Source of the DNA: JBHHXG01 sp046756985
Lineage (GTDB): Bacteria > Pseudomonadota > Zetaproteobacteria > Mariprofundales > Mariprofundaceae
Direction of reading: 5' to 3'
Assembly: GCA_046756985.1 (NCBI GenBank)
Contig: JBHHXG010000004.1
Span: forward strand, 1-39,359
Length of the DNA: 39,359 nucleotides
This document shows, in pieces, positions 1 to 6,779 of the stretch. The stretch's first letter is position 1, and each line of letters starts with the position of its first letter. Both the position numbers and the translations under genes were made by a program. Below the pieces are notes generated by a model. It saw nothing but the letters and a program-made list of their open reading frames with translations. It was not told the DNA's origin and searched no databases.

Positions 1-300
1 GCCATCACCAAGCTCGACGTGCTCGATGGCCTGCCGGAAGTGAAGCTGTGCGTGGGCTATGAAAGAAATGGCGAGCGTCTGGAATCTGTTCCTGCCGATT
101 GCCATGCCCTGGACGAATGTGTGCCAGTCTATGAGACGCTTCCAGGCTGGAGCGAATCAACATTCGGCGCAACGTCCATCGATCAACTTCCTGCCAATGC
201 CAGGACCTTGCTCAAACGCATTGAAGAAGTTTGTGATTGCCCGGTGACGATGCTTTCCACCGGTCCAGACCGTGGGCATATTTGCCGGATCAAGGCCTGA
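1..300 (+). CDS. purA: Adenylosuccinate synthetase, C-terminal fragment (5' end outside window)
   Basis: This reading frame is open from the first base and stops at TGA 298-300, giving about 99 residues of a C-terminus. It begins with AITKLDVLDGLPEVKLCVGY, which matches the conserved late part of PurA (ITKLDVLDG, then a VCVAY-like strand). It ends with a STGPDRGHICRI segment equivalent to the family's VSTGPER...I tail. PurA joins IMP and aspartate using GTP in the first committed step of AMP synthesis, in the cytoplasm. The N-terminal P-loop and the catalytic residues lie upstream of the window. The next gene overlaps this one or starts directly after it. Confidence 0.93.
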   Translation, partial: AITKLDVLDGLPEVKLCVGYERNGERLESVPADCHALDECVPVYETLPGWSESTFGATSIDQLPANARTLLKRIEEVCDCPVTMLSTGPDRGHICRIKA

Positions 301-1492
301 TTTGGCGCTGCTAGAGCCATTTACTTTCGCTGCCACGCCACATATCCATTTTGGCGCAGGTGAGCGCAGCAGGATTCCCGGGATTATTCAGAACTACGGC
401 AAGCGAGTTCTGCTTGTTACCGGCGCCCGTTCATTTGATGCTTCTTCCCAGTGTCAGGACATCCTAAAGGCGCTGCAAGCCGATTTTGATGTGCAGCGTT
501 TCCGGGTAGAAGGGGAGCCTTCTCCGGGCCTGGTTGATGAAGCGGTTGCCGATTTTCGTAGCTTTCATCCGGATGTTGTACTGGCCATTGGGGGAGGCAG
601 CTGCGTGGATGCCGCCAAGGCGATTGCCGGTCTGCTTCTTCTCGGCCACTCCGTACTTGAATACCTTGAAGGTGTAGGACGTGGCAAGGCCTATCATGGC
701 CCTTCGCTGCCTTTTATCGCTGTTCCGACAACAGCCGGCACAGGTGGGGAAACGAGCAAAAACGCTGTTCTGTCCGAGCAGGGAGAGGGCGGTTTCAAGA
801 AATCTTTCCGCCATGACATGCTGGTTGCCAGACACGTGGTATTGGATCCTGAGCTTGGCTTGCATTGTCCTGCTGATGTGACTGCAGCCTGCGGCATGGA
901 TGCGTTTACCCAACTGCTTGAATCCTATGTGTCCAGCAGAGCCAATGTGATGACTGATGCGCTGGCTTTGAGTGGCATGGCGCTGGTGCGTGATTATCTG
1001 ATGCGGGCGGTTGAGCAGGGAACGGCTGATCTTGAGGCAAGGGCCGGCATGAGTTATGCGGCCTGTGTTTCAGGGCTTACACTGGCCAATGCGGGACTCG
1101 GTTCCGTGCATGGGCTGGCATCTCCCCTGGGTGCATTTTTTCCAATACCGCACGGTGTGGTTTGCGGCACATTGGTGGCGGAGGCAACGAGGAAAAATGT
1201 AGAAGTCTTACAATCGCGGGATACTGCTCATATTGCGCTGCATAAATATGCACAAGTGGGACGCTTGCTCAACCATCAGAATCAGCTTGATGATGAGCAG
1301 GCAACTACTGCGCTTGTCGCAACACTACGGCAATGGACAGAGGCGTTACGGATGCCGCGTCTGGGGAGCTATGGCGTCAGCGCAGACGATGTAGAGCTGG
1401 TTGTGGCCAACAGTCGGGGCAATAGCATGCAGACCAATCCAGTTCTGCTTAGTGATGAAGAAATCGAAGCCGTTATCCGGGCGCGTTTATAG
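272..1492 (+). CDS. Iron-containing (group III) alcohol dehydrogenase family protein
   Basis: A 406-residue dehydroquinate-synthase-fold oxidoreductase, probably an NAD(P)-dependent alcohol/aldehyde dehydrogenase. Visible signatures are the nucleotide-binding AIGGGSCVDAAKAIAG, then PTTAGTGGETSKNAV, MDAFTQLLESYVS, and GLGSVHGLASPLGAFFPIPHG. Compared with FucO-type enzymes, the second metal-ligand His is Gln (DAFTQ) and the MAHP His is Ser (LASP), while the VHG and PHG histidines remain. This looks like a recognised subfamily pattern rather than decay. The substrate cannot be told. The start is uncertain: GTG at 272 overlaps purA by 29 bases, and TTG at 302 or CTG at 308 just after the purA stop would still leave a complete domain. 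It is convergent with pgsA, with no clear terminator between them. Confidence 0.88.
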   Translation: MGIFAGSRPDLALLEPFTFAATPHIHFGAGERSRIPGIIQNYGKRVLLVTGARSFDASSQCQDILKALQADFDVQRFRVEGEPSPGLVDEAVADFRSFHPDVVLAIGGGSCVDAAKAIAGLLLLGHSVLEYLEGVGRGKAYHGPSLPFIAVPTTAGTGGETSKNAVLSEQGEGGFKKSFRHDMLVARHVVLDPELGLHCPADVTAACGMDAFTQLLESYVSSRANVMTDALALSGMALVRDYLMRAVEQGTADLEARAGMSYAACVSGLTLANAGLGSVHGLASPLGAFFPIPHGVVCGTLVAEATRKNVEVLQSRDTAHIALHKYAQVGRLLNHQNQLDDEQATTALVATLRQWTEALRMPRLGSYGVSADDVELVVANSRGNSMQTNPVLLSDEEIEAVIRARL

Positions 1493-1512
1493 AACATTTG
1501 CAACGTTGTTTG

Positions 1513-2109
1513 TTAGTTGTCAGTGGGCTCCTGTTCTGATGCCAGCGTCTGGCTGGCCGTAGAAGCTGTGCCTCGCATTTCCGGCCAGGCATCACGCAGA
1601 TATTCATAACCCGACCATAGGGTCAGCAACGCCGCCAGCCATAAAAGCCCCAGACCCAGTAAATGCATTGAAATACCAATAATATCAATATGCAGCAGTA
1701 GCATGGTAATGGCAGTCATCTGCATACCCGTCTTCCATTTAGCGATCAGGGACACATGCACAACCGTTGCCTGCTGGGCCAGCCACTCACGTAAAGCACC
1801 AATGGTAATTTCACGTCCGATGATAATGATCGCCAGCACAGCAGGAACATGGTCCGATGCCACCAAAAGTACCAATGCTGCAGCCACCAGCAGTTTGTCA
1901 GCAACCGGGTCCAGAAAACGGCCGAAGGATGTAACTTCTTTCCTTTTGCGCGCCAGATATCCATCCAGCCAATCGGTGATTGCGGCAAGCAGGAACAGCA
2001 GCGCAGCAAGCAGGTGTCCCCAAATTCCGGACAGGTAATATGCGCTGATAAAGATGGGAATGACAAGCACTCGACTGACGGTAAGCTGGTTGGATATGGT
2101 CCACTGCAT
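1513..2109 (-). CDS. pgsA: CDP-diacylglycerol--glycerol-3-phosphate 3-phosphatidyltransferase
   Basis: An integral membrane enzyme of phosphatidylglycerol synthesis. It condenses CDP-diacylglycerol with glycerol 3-phosphate at the inner membrane. The CDP-alcohol phosphotransferase signature D-x2-D-G-x2-A-R-x8-G-x3-D-x3-D is complete: DWLDGYLAR, then GRFLDPVAD. Several hydrophobic helices surround it (for example VLVIPIFISAYYLSGIW and LLAALLFLLAA). I start it at ATG 2109 (MQWTISNQLTVSR), because the family normally begins a few residues before the N-P/Q-L-T-x-x-R motif. In-frame ATG 2133 and TTG 2142 would add 8 or 11 residues. The C-terminal tail after the last helix is polar and variable. 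No strong Shine-Dalgarno is seen for any of these starts. Confidence 0.92.
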   Translation of the reverse strand: MQWTISNQLTVSRVLVIPIFISAYYLSGIWGHLLAALLFLLAAITDWLDGYLARKRKEVTSFGRFLDPVADKLLVAAALVLLVASDHVPAVLAIIIIGREITIGALREWLAQQATVVHVSLIAKWKTGMQMTAITMLLLHIDIIGISMHLLGLGLLWLAALLTLWSGYEYLRDAWPEMRGTASTASQTLASEQEPTDN

Positions 2110-2142
2110 AGCTGGCACTTTATCACCAATCATATGATGCAA

Positions 2143-2493
2143 GTAAAGTATTTTCTGGGCCGCTCAATCTGGTGGCTGCGGGCGGCTAGGCAGAAGCCGT
2201 TGATGTGCCAATATTTACCTGCTTGAGAGCATCATTTTCCTTAACCTCCCGCAATAAAAGTACTTACAGGGGTTATCCACAAAATCTGTGGATAATTTTG
2301 TGGATAGGTTCTGTCGTTTCCATGTTTCCCGTGGTCGCACAGTCGTTGCAATATACATGCACAAAAAATATGCATTAATATATTATTTTTAATTACAACA
2401 GGTTACGATGGTTTTCTAAGCCGTGATCGTAGCCTTGCTGCATAAAACATGCAAAACAGCAGCAGCACTTGCATGTGGTGGATAAATCACAGT
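2143..2493. promoter_or_regulatory. Gene-free AT-rich region with clustered DnaA boxes (possible oriC or DnaA-regulated site)
   Basis: No coding frame is supportable in these 351 bases. Three DnaA-type 9-mers lie within 35 bp: TTATCCACA at 2273-2281, its inverse TGTGGATAA at 2287-2295, and the one-mismatch TGTGGATAG at 2299-2307. A further one-mismatch inverse box, GGTGGATAA, lies at 2477-2485. An almost pure A/T stretch follows at about 2362-2398, a plausible duplex-unwinding element. There is also a perfect inverted repeat CATGCAA/TTGCATG (2448-2454 and 2469-2475), and an imperfect one at 2401-2410/2424-2433. Box cluster plus AT-rich stretch is the usual architecture of a bacterial oriC. 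The region also lies just upstream of pgsA, so a DnaA-controlled promoter is an alternative. dnaA itself is not in the window. Confidence 0.55.
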
Positions 2494-2961
2494 TTATGGG
2501 TGTAATTTTATTTGCCGTAGTGCTTCATAGACCGTGACAGCACATGCCGAGGCAAGATTTAGCGAGCGAACCGGTACATCGTCACGTATCGGTATTTTCA
2601 GGGCCTGCATGTCCGTCCGAATTTGCTCAGGCAGCCCCCGTGTTTCGGGACCAAATACCAGCACATCGTCAGGAGCGAAATCAGTCTGCCAGATGGTTTG
2701 TGTCGCTTTGGTTGATAGTGCAAACCAGCGTCCTGTTGTTTGCAGCGCATCGCGCAGTGCATTCCAGGTTTCATGATGATACACATTAAGGTAGGACCAG
2801 TAGTCCAGCCCGGCCCGCTTCAAATACTTGTCGCTGACCTCAAACCCCAACGGGTGCACAAGATGCAGACTGCAACCGGTGCAGGCGCACAGACGGGCGA
2901 TATTACCGGTATTGGGTGGTATTTCGGGCTGATACAAAACAATATGCAGTGGTGCTTTCAT
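2494..2961 (-). CDS. trmL: tRNA (cytidine(34)-2'-O)-methyltransferase, SPOUT family
   Basis: A 155-residue SPOUT (SpoU/TrmD) methyltransferase of TrmL/YibK size. It uses SAM to methylate the wobble ribose of tRNA-Leu species. The family motifs are all present: QPEIPPNTGNIARLCA near the N-terminus, LVFGPETRGLP around residue 100, and IPIRDDVPVRSLNLASACAV, which forms the trefoil knot and cofactor pocket near the C-terminus. Length matches the single-domain YibK type rather than larger TrmH or RlmB proteins with extra RNA-binding domains. The start is ATG 2961. It lies on the same strand as trxA, and a strong hairpin terminator sits between them, so it is probably transcribed separately. Confidence 0.93.
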   Translation of the reverse strand: MKAPLHIVLYQPEIPPNTGNIARLCACTGCSLHLVHPLGFEVSDKYLKRAGLDYWSYLNVYHHETWNALRDALQTTGRWFALSTKATQTIWQTDFAPDDVLVFGPETRGLPEQIRTDMQALKIPIRDDVPVRSLNLASACAVTVYEALRQIKLHP

Positions 2962-3009
2962 GCGCCTGCACGATGCCGGCGGATGCGGACATTCGCAAGG
3001 GGTGAGCCA

Positions 3010-3044
3010 GACAAGAAAAAGGCAGGGGGGAAACCCCTGCCTTT
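3010..3044 (-). terminator. Rho-independent terminator of trxA
   Basis: An 11-bp perfect stem, AAAGGCAGGGG (3018-3028) with CCCCTGCCTTT (3034-3044), and a 5-base loop. Read on the minus strand it follows the trxA stop by about 20 bases and ends in a T-rich CCTTTTTCTTG tail. The strong stem and U-tract fit intrinsic termination after trxA. Confidence 0.85.
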
Positions 3045-3064
3045 AAAATAAGCAATAATTGCTG

Positions 3065-3397
3065 TTATTCGAGGTGTTCGTTGATGAACTCGATCAGCTT
3101 GGGTTTGCTGACTGCCCCCACCTTGGTCCCCTGCACATTGCCGTCGCGGAACAGCATTAATGTGGGAATACCGCGCACGCCATATTTGCCGGGCGTATTC
3201 GGGTTATCATCAATATTGATTTTGGCGATGGTGATTTTGCCTTGCATCTCTTCGGCCACCTCGTCCAGAATCGGAGCGATTGATTTGCACGGGCCACACC
3301 AAGGAGCCCAGAAATCAACGACGACAGGGCCTGATGCCTTCAGTACATCCGCATCAAAACCTTCGTCAGTGACGTGTATAATTTTGTCAGAAGCCAT
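3065..3397 (-). CDS. trxA: Thioredoxin
   Basis: A 110-residue classical thioredoxin 1, the cytoplasmic dithiol reductant regenerated by thioredoxin reductase. The active site FWAPWCGPCKS has the canonical WCGPC. The conserved cis-Pro loop is in GVRGIPTLMLFRDG, and the buried Asp of DFWAPWC is present. Length and order match E. coli TrxA. The start is ATG 3397 with a GAGGAAAA ribosome site about 7 bases upstream. It is a single-gene transcript: a candidate promoter lies at 3434-3462 and an intrinsic terminator follows the stop. The promoter spacer contains a nine-base homopolymer, described separately. Confidence 0.97.
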   Translation of the reverse strand: MASDKIIHVTDEGFDADVLKASGPVVVDFWAPWCGPCKSIAPILDEVAEEMQGKITIAKINIDDNPNTPGKYGVRGIPTLMLFRDGNVQGTKVGAVSKPKLIEFINEHLE

Positions 3398-3433
3398 CTG
3401 TTTTCCTCATCATATTTTTGAAGGATGGTCTGT

Positions 3434-3462
3434 AAGGTAATCGGGGGGGGGATAAGCGTCAA
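3434..3462 (-). promoter_or_regulatory. Candidate sigma70-like promoter of trxA with a C9 tract in its spacer
   Basis: On the minus strand TTGACG (3462-3457, five of six consensus bases) is followed by a 17-base spacer and TACCTT (3439-3434, only three of six). The spacer contains nine consecutive C residues (G on the plus strand, 3443-3451). The -10 is weak, so the assignment rests mainly on the -35 and the exact 17-base spacing. Length change in the tract would alter the spacing. Confidence 0.45.
3443..3451. repeat. G9/C9 homopolymer between trxA and the MidA-family gene
   Basis: Nine consecutive G on the plus strand, 14 bases before the ATG of the plus-strand methyltransferase and about 45 bases before the minus-strand trxA start. 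Tracts of this length are prone to slipped-strand mispairing. Confidence 0.9.
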
Positions 3463-3464
3463 CC

Positions 3465-4625
3465 ATGGTTGAGAGTCTTTCTCTGGAAACAGTTCTGGGC
3501 AAACGAATTCATCATGCCGATGGGTTTCTAAGCTTCGCGGATTTCATGCAGGCTGCACTGTATGAGCCTGAACTGGGGTATTACGAAACAACCGATGTGT
3601 TCGGTAAAGAGGGTGATTTTGTTACCGGCGCAGAGCTTGGTCCGTGGCTGGCATATGGTTTTTCAGATATTATTTCGTGGGGATGGCAACAGCTGGGACA
3701 GCCGTCGTCATGGACGCTACTTGAGCAGGGGGGGGGCACAGGCGCATTGATGCTGGCCATCCTGGATATTTTGCAAACATTTCCCATCGCCATGCCGGAC
3801 AGAGTGATTGCGGTTGAAACAAGCGCACATATGCGCGAGCGTCAGAAACAGGCCTATGCCCAATCCGGAATAAATGTTATACAACCAGCAAGCCTTGACG
3901 AACTGGATGCCATGGATTCCTGCCTGATGTTTTGCAATGAGCTGCCGGATGCATTTCCTGTTCGCCGTTTTACCTATCGGCAGGGCGAGCTGTTCGAGCG
4001 TGGTGTCGGTATTGCAAGCGGCCACTTTTGCTGGCGGGATGCGCAGGAAGTATTACATGATGGCCCCGAAATCCATGCCGATTTGATGCGTGCCTGGCCC
4101 GAAGGTTATATCAGCGAATGGAACCCACATCTCGCTGCATGGCAACGGCAACTAGGCCGTATTATCCACAAGGGCTATGTATTCTGCGTCGACTATGGAT
4201 ATTCTCAGCAGGAGTATTACCGTCCTCAACGTGTTGAGGGGACTTTGCTTGCTCATTATCGTCATCAGACAAGCGAAGATGTGCTACGTGACCCTGGTCA
4301 CTGTGATATTACTGCCCATGTTGATTTTACGACATTGGCGCATCTGGGTGCACAATCCGGATTGCAGCCTACGTGTTTCATGAGTCAGGGAGGTTGGCTT
4401 GCGCAAAGTCCACTGGTACAAACAAGACTACAGCAACTTGCTGCCTCCGGGAGCGTGAACGCAGTGCGTGACCTGGCTCATGCCAAGCGTATGCTGATGC
4501 CATCTGGTATGGGAGAAACTTTCAAACTACTGATACAGCATTGTTCAGCAGGCGATGAATTGCCTCCGTTTCTGAGCCAATTCAATCGTTTGCATGATCT
4601 AAATACGCTTGTATCTACAGCTTGA
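3465..4625 (+). CDS. MidA/NDUFAF7-family SAM-dependent methyltransferase
   Basis: A 386-residue protein of the COG1565/MidA (NDUFAF7) class I methyltransferase family. Mitochondrial members methylate an Arg of the complex I subunit NDUFS2; bacterial targets are mostly unknown. Family marks are the N-terminal FADFMQAALYEPELGYY and FVTGAELGPWLA. The glycine-rich SAM motif LLEQGGGTGAL is at about residues 85-95, followed by the acidic strand end VIAVETS. Later come MFCNELPDAFPVRRF, FCVDYGYSQQEYY and GTLLAHYRHQ. The start is ATG 3465, with only a weak ribosome site. Nine consecutive G (3728-3736) encode Gln88-Gly91 in the SAM motif, so slippage would break the protein there. The stop is 33 bases before the preferred kinase start. 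Confidence 0.88.
   Translation: MVESLSLETVLGKRIHHADGFLSFADFMQAALYEPELGYYETTDVFGKEGDFVTGAELGPWLAYGFSDIISWGWQQLGQPSSWTLLEQGGGTGALMLAILDILQTFPIAMPDRVIAVETSAHMRERQKQAYAQSGINVIQPASLDELDAMDSCLMFCNELPDAFPVRRFTYRQGELFERGVGIASGHFCWRDAQEVLHDGPEIHADLMRAWPEGYISEWNPHLAAWQRQLGRIIHKGYVFCVDYGYSQQEYYRPQRVEGTLLAHYRHQTSEDVLRDPGHCDITAHVDFTTLAHLGAQSGLQPTCFMSQGGWLAQSPLVQTRLQQLAASGSVNAVRDLAHAKRMLMPSGMGETFKLLIQHCSAGDELPPFLSQFNRLHDLNTLVSTA
3728..3736 (+). repeat. G9 homopolymer inside the SAM-binding motif of the MidA-family gene
   Basis: The codons CAG GGG GGG GGC carry nine G in a row at the cofactor loop. Synonymous Gly codons could have avoided this, and a one-base slip would frameshift the gene at about codon 89 of 386. 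Confidence 0.9.
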
Positions 4626-4657
4626 CATGTGATGCCACGAGCGAACAATCAGTGACC

Positions 4658-6502
4658 ATGCAATGTCCGTCATGTGGCGTGAAAAATGCCAATAAACAGA
4701 GCTTCTGCAACAGCTGTGGTGCGGCCATGTTTACCGAAGGCCAACATCCCCATCTGGGTCACTACAAGTTGGAATCGAAACTTGGCGAAGGCGGTATGGG
4801 TGTCGTGTACTGCGCCAAGGATGAGAAGCTCAACCGCGAAGTGGCCATCAAGGTTCTTCATCCGCATTTGCTTCAGCACGAAAACCTGAAAGAACGCTTC
4901 CGCCGGGAAGCGCGCATGCATGCTAAAATCATTCACCCCAATATTGTGACGCTGCTCTCTCTCTATGAAGATGGAGAACACATGGCCCTGGTGATGGAAA
5001 TGGTGCATGGCCAGAACCTGAAGCAGTATTTGCGTGAACATCCGCGTCTGAGCCTGATGGATCTCGTACGCATTGCTGAAGCTGTTCTTTCCGGCCTTGA
5101 GGCTGCGCATAAGCTTGGTGTTGTTCACCGCGACCTTAAACCAGCCAATGTTCTGATCTCGAGCAAGGGTGACATTAAACTGATGGATTTCGGACTGGCA
5201 AAACCCAAACGTGGTGACGATGATCTGACCCAGAGCGGGGCAACGGTTGGTTCATTCCGTTATATGGCGCCAGAGCAGATTCTGAATCAACCGATCGATG
5301 CACGCACTGATCTCTATGCTTTTGGCATCCTGCTTTATCAGATGTGCACCGGAAAACTGCCATTTGACGCATCGGCAAATGGCGGCGGCGAATTCGAAAT
5401 TATGGAAAAACAGGTCCGTGAAGATCCGCCGGTACCGCAGCAGCTTAACCCTGCTTTACCCCCTGCTCTCTCGGAGCTGATCATGGGCCTGCTGGCAAAA
5501 AATATGGCTGACCGGCCAGCCAGCTGCGAAGTCGTACATCAGACATTGCTACAGATATCCAAGCAGGCGGAATACAACAGAGTTTCGGCAAGTATTACCA
5601 TGCCGAGGCCTGGTAATGAAGAAGACAATATTGAAATTGCCAAAGGCTTGGTTACGGCATTCACGCGTCGTAGCCGACAGATACTGATCACAACACCCTG
5701 GACCTGGTTGAAATCCAGTCTTGCTGCATTGCACCTTCCACGGCGTTGGCATGCGCCGCTGACTTGGGGTTCGTTGCTGCTGTTTATTGCCGGTCTGGGT
5801 TGGGTGTTGACCAGTGTGATTCATCTGGCAGAGCGCCCAACAACCTCCACTACGGGTTTGCAGGCTGTCGGGAGCGCCCCGCCCGCCGCGAAAGAGGCGT
5901 TTCCCGCTTCTAAACAGGGCAAAAAAGCAATTCCTGCAACAAAGCCCAAACCCAAGGCCAAAGCAGCACCGGTTGCAAAAGCAGTAAAGAAGCCTGCTCC
6001 CGTTAAAAAGGTCAGGGCAACAAGCAAGCCTACCGCCAAAGCAAAGCCAAAAATTACAGCGCGGCGCTCAATCACGTATACAGCCGGACACAAGGTGGTA
6101 CGCAGTGATGGCAGCAAGGTCGATCCCAAACGGGTGCATGAGTTTCGCGGCGGAAAGCATCTGTATTTCCCTGGTCTTGCCGATTACAGGTGGAAGGACA
6201 AGTTCCATACCTATAAAAAGGGCTTTGTGCGCCTCTACTTTGATAAGCCGGTCAAACTTTCCCGTGTCGTGATTCGCAAAGCCAGCATCGGCAAACTGGA
6301 TTTCGCCGGGGGTGAAATCAGGCTTGAAGTGCAGGATGCCAGGGGCCGGTGGAATGATCTGCTGTTGCGGAAAGACCGCGACATCGACTCCGCCATCACT
6401 ATTCGCAGTCCGAAAAAGGCCCTTGCCGAAGTCAAGGGCGTCAGGTTGCGTTTCAAATCCTCCGAACCCATCACGATCGGCCCGATTGATCTGATTCCCT
6501 AG
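4658..6502 (+). CDS. Membrane-anchored Ser/Thr protein kinase with zinc ribbon and C-terminal extracytoplasmic domain
   Basis: A 614-residue PknB-like (Hanks-type) kinase. Order: a zinc ribbon (CPSC at 3-6, CNSC at 17-20); then a full kinase domain with Gly loop GEGGMG (43-48), VAIK Lys65, HRDLKPAN (157-164, catalytic Asp159), DFG (177-179) and APE (204-206). One transmembrane helix follows at about 370-391. Then comes a Lys/Ala/Pro-rich linker (KPKPKAKAAPVAK and similar), and a folded domain from about 480 to 614. That last domain is rich in beta strands (VRLYFDKPVKLSRVVIRKAS, IRLEVQDARGRW) and resembles F5/8-type, galactose-binding-like sandwiches. That comparison is my inference. The kinase is cytoplasmic, so the tail should be outside the inner membrane and may sense wall or polysaccharide. 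I prefer ATG 4658; TTG 4622 would overlap the upstream stop and add 12 residues. Confidence 0.9.
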   Translation: MQCPSCGVKNANKQSFCNSCGAAMFTEGQHPHLGHYKLESKLGEGGMGVVYCAKDEKLNREVAIKVLHPHLLQHENLKERFRREARMHAKIIHPNIVTLLSLYEDGEHMALVMEMVHGQNLKQYLREHPRLSLMDLVRIAEAVLSGLEAAHKLGVVHRDLKPANVLISSKGDIKLMDFGLAKPKRGDDDLTQSGATVGSFRYMAPEQILNQPIDARTDLYAFGILLYQMCTGKLPFDASANGGGEFEIMEKQVREDPPVPQQLNPALPPALSELIMGLLAKNMADRPASCEVVHQTLLQISKQAEYNRVSASITMPRPGNEEDNIEIAKGLVTAFTRRSRQILITTPWTWLKSSLAALHLPRRWHAPLTWGSLLLFIAGLGWVLTSVIHLAERPTTSTTGLQAVGSAPPAAKEAFPASKQGKKAIPATKPKPKAKAAPVAKAVKKPAPVKKVRATSKPTAKAKPKITARRSITYTAGHKVVRSDGSKVDPKRVHEFRGGKHLYFPGLADYRWKDKFHTYKKGFVRLYFDKPVKLSRVVIRKASIGKLDFAGGEIRLEVQDARGRWNDLLLRKDRDIDSAITIRSPKKALAEVKGVRLRFKSSEPITIGPIDLIP

Positions 6503-6503
6503 G

Positions 6504-6775
6504 AAAGCTCTGAATAAGTCTTCCATGAGCCACGTTGCTGTCCCAATCGGGATGATTATAAGAAAGACGGCGCAGGTCGTAGCCGTAGCTACGATGCCAA
6601 GGAGGCTGACGCAGTGAGCGCTCGATTGGGGGCGCAACCTTTCAGGACAAGGCTTTGCGAGCGGTCTGTGATGTTGCTCGGTTCATGAATGGAACAACCA
6701 TACATTGCGCCTCTCGTTTTGCATCCCATCCCGCAAAGCCGCTGTCGCGGCCACGTGAGACTTATTCAGAGCTTT
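6504..6775. mobile_element. 272-bp MITE-like element with perfect 18-bp terminal inverted repeats
   Basis: The left end AAAGCTCTGAATAAGTCT (6504-6521) is exactly the reverse complement of the right end at 6758-6775. The interior has no credible gene. It contains a small palindrome around GTCGTAGCCGTAGCTACGAT, and a GGCTTTGCG motif that recurs inverted further right. Size, inverted ends and lack of a transposase fit a miniature inverted-repeat transposable element or a related dispersed repeat. No clean target-site duplication is visible at the edges. It sits between the kinase stop and the GTG of the next gene, so it forms the whole 5' region of that gene. A second, partial copy of the end is found at 16904-16928. 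Confidence 0.8.
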
Positions 6776-6779
6776 TCTG

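Noticed and set aside
4162..4170. Perfect DnaA box TTATCCACA
   Set aside because: It is a single copy inside the MidA-family coding sequence with no other boxes beside it; expected by chance or from codon usage.
6068..6637. Minus-strand frame of 189 codons overlapping the kinase end and the MITE
   Set aside because: No family signature and lies across a coding 3' end and a repeat; composition of a shadow frame.
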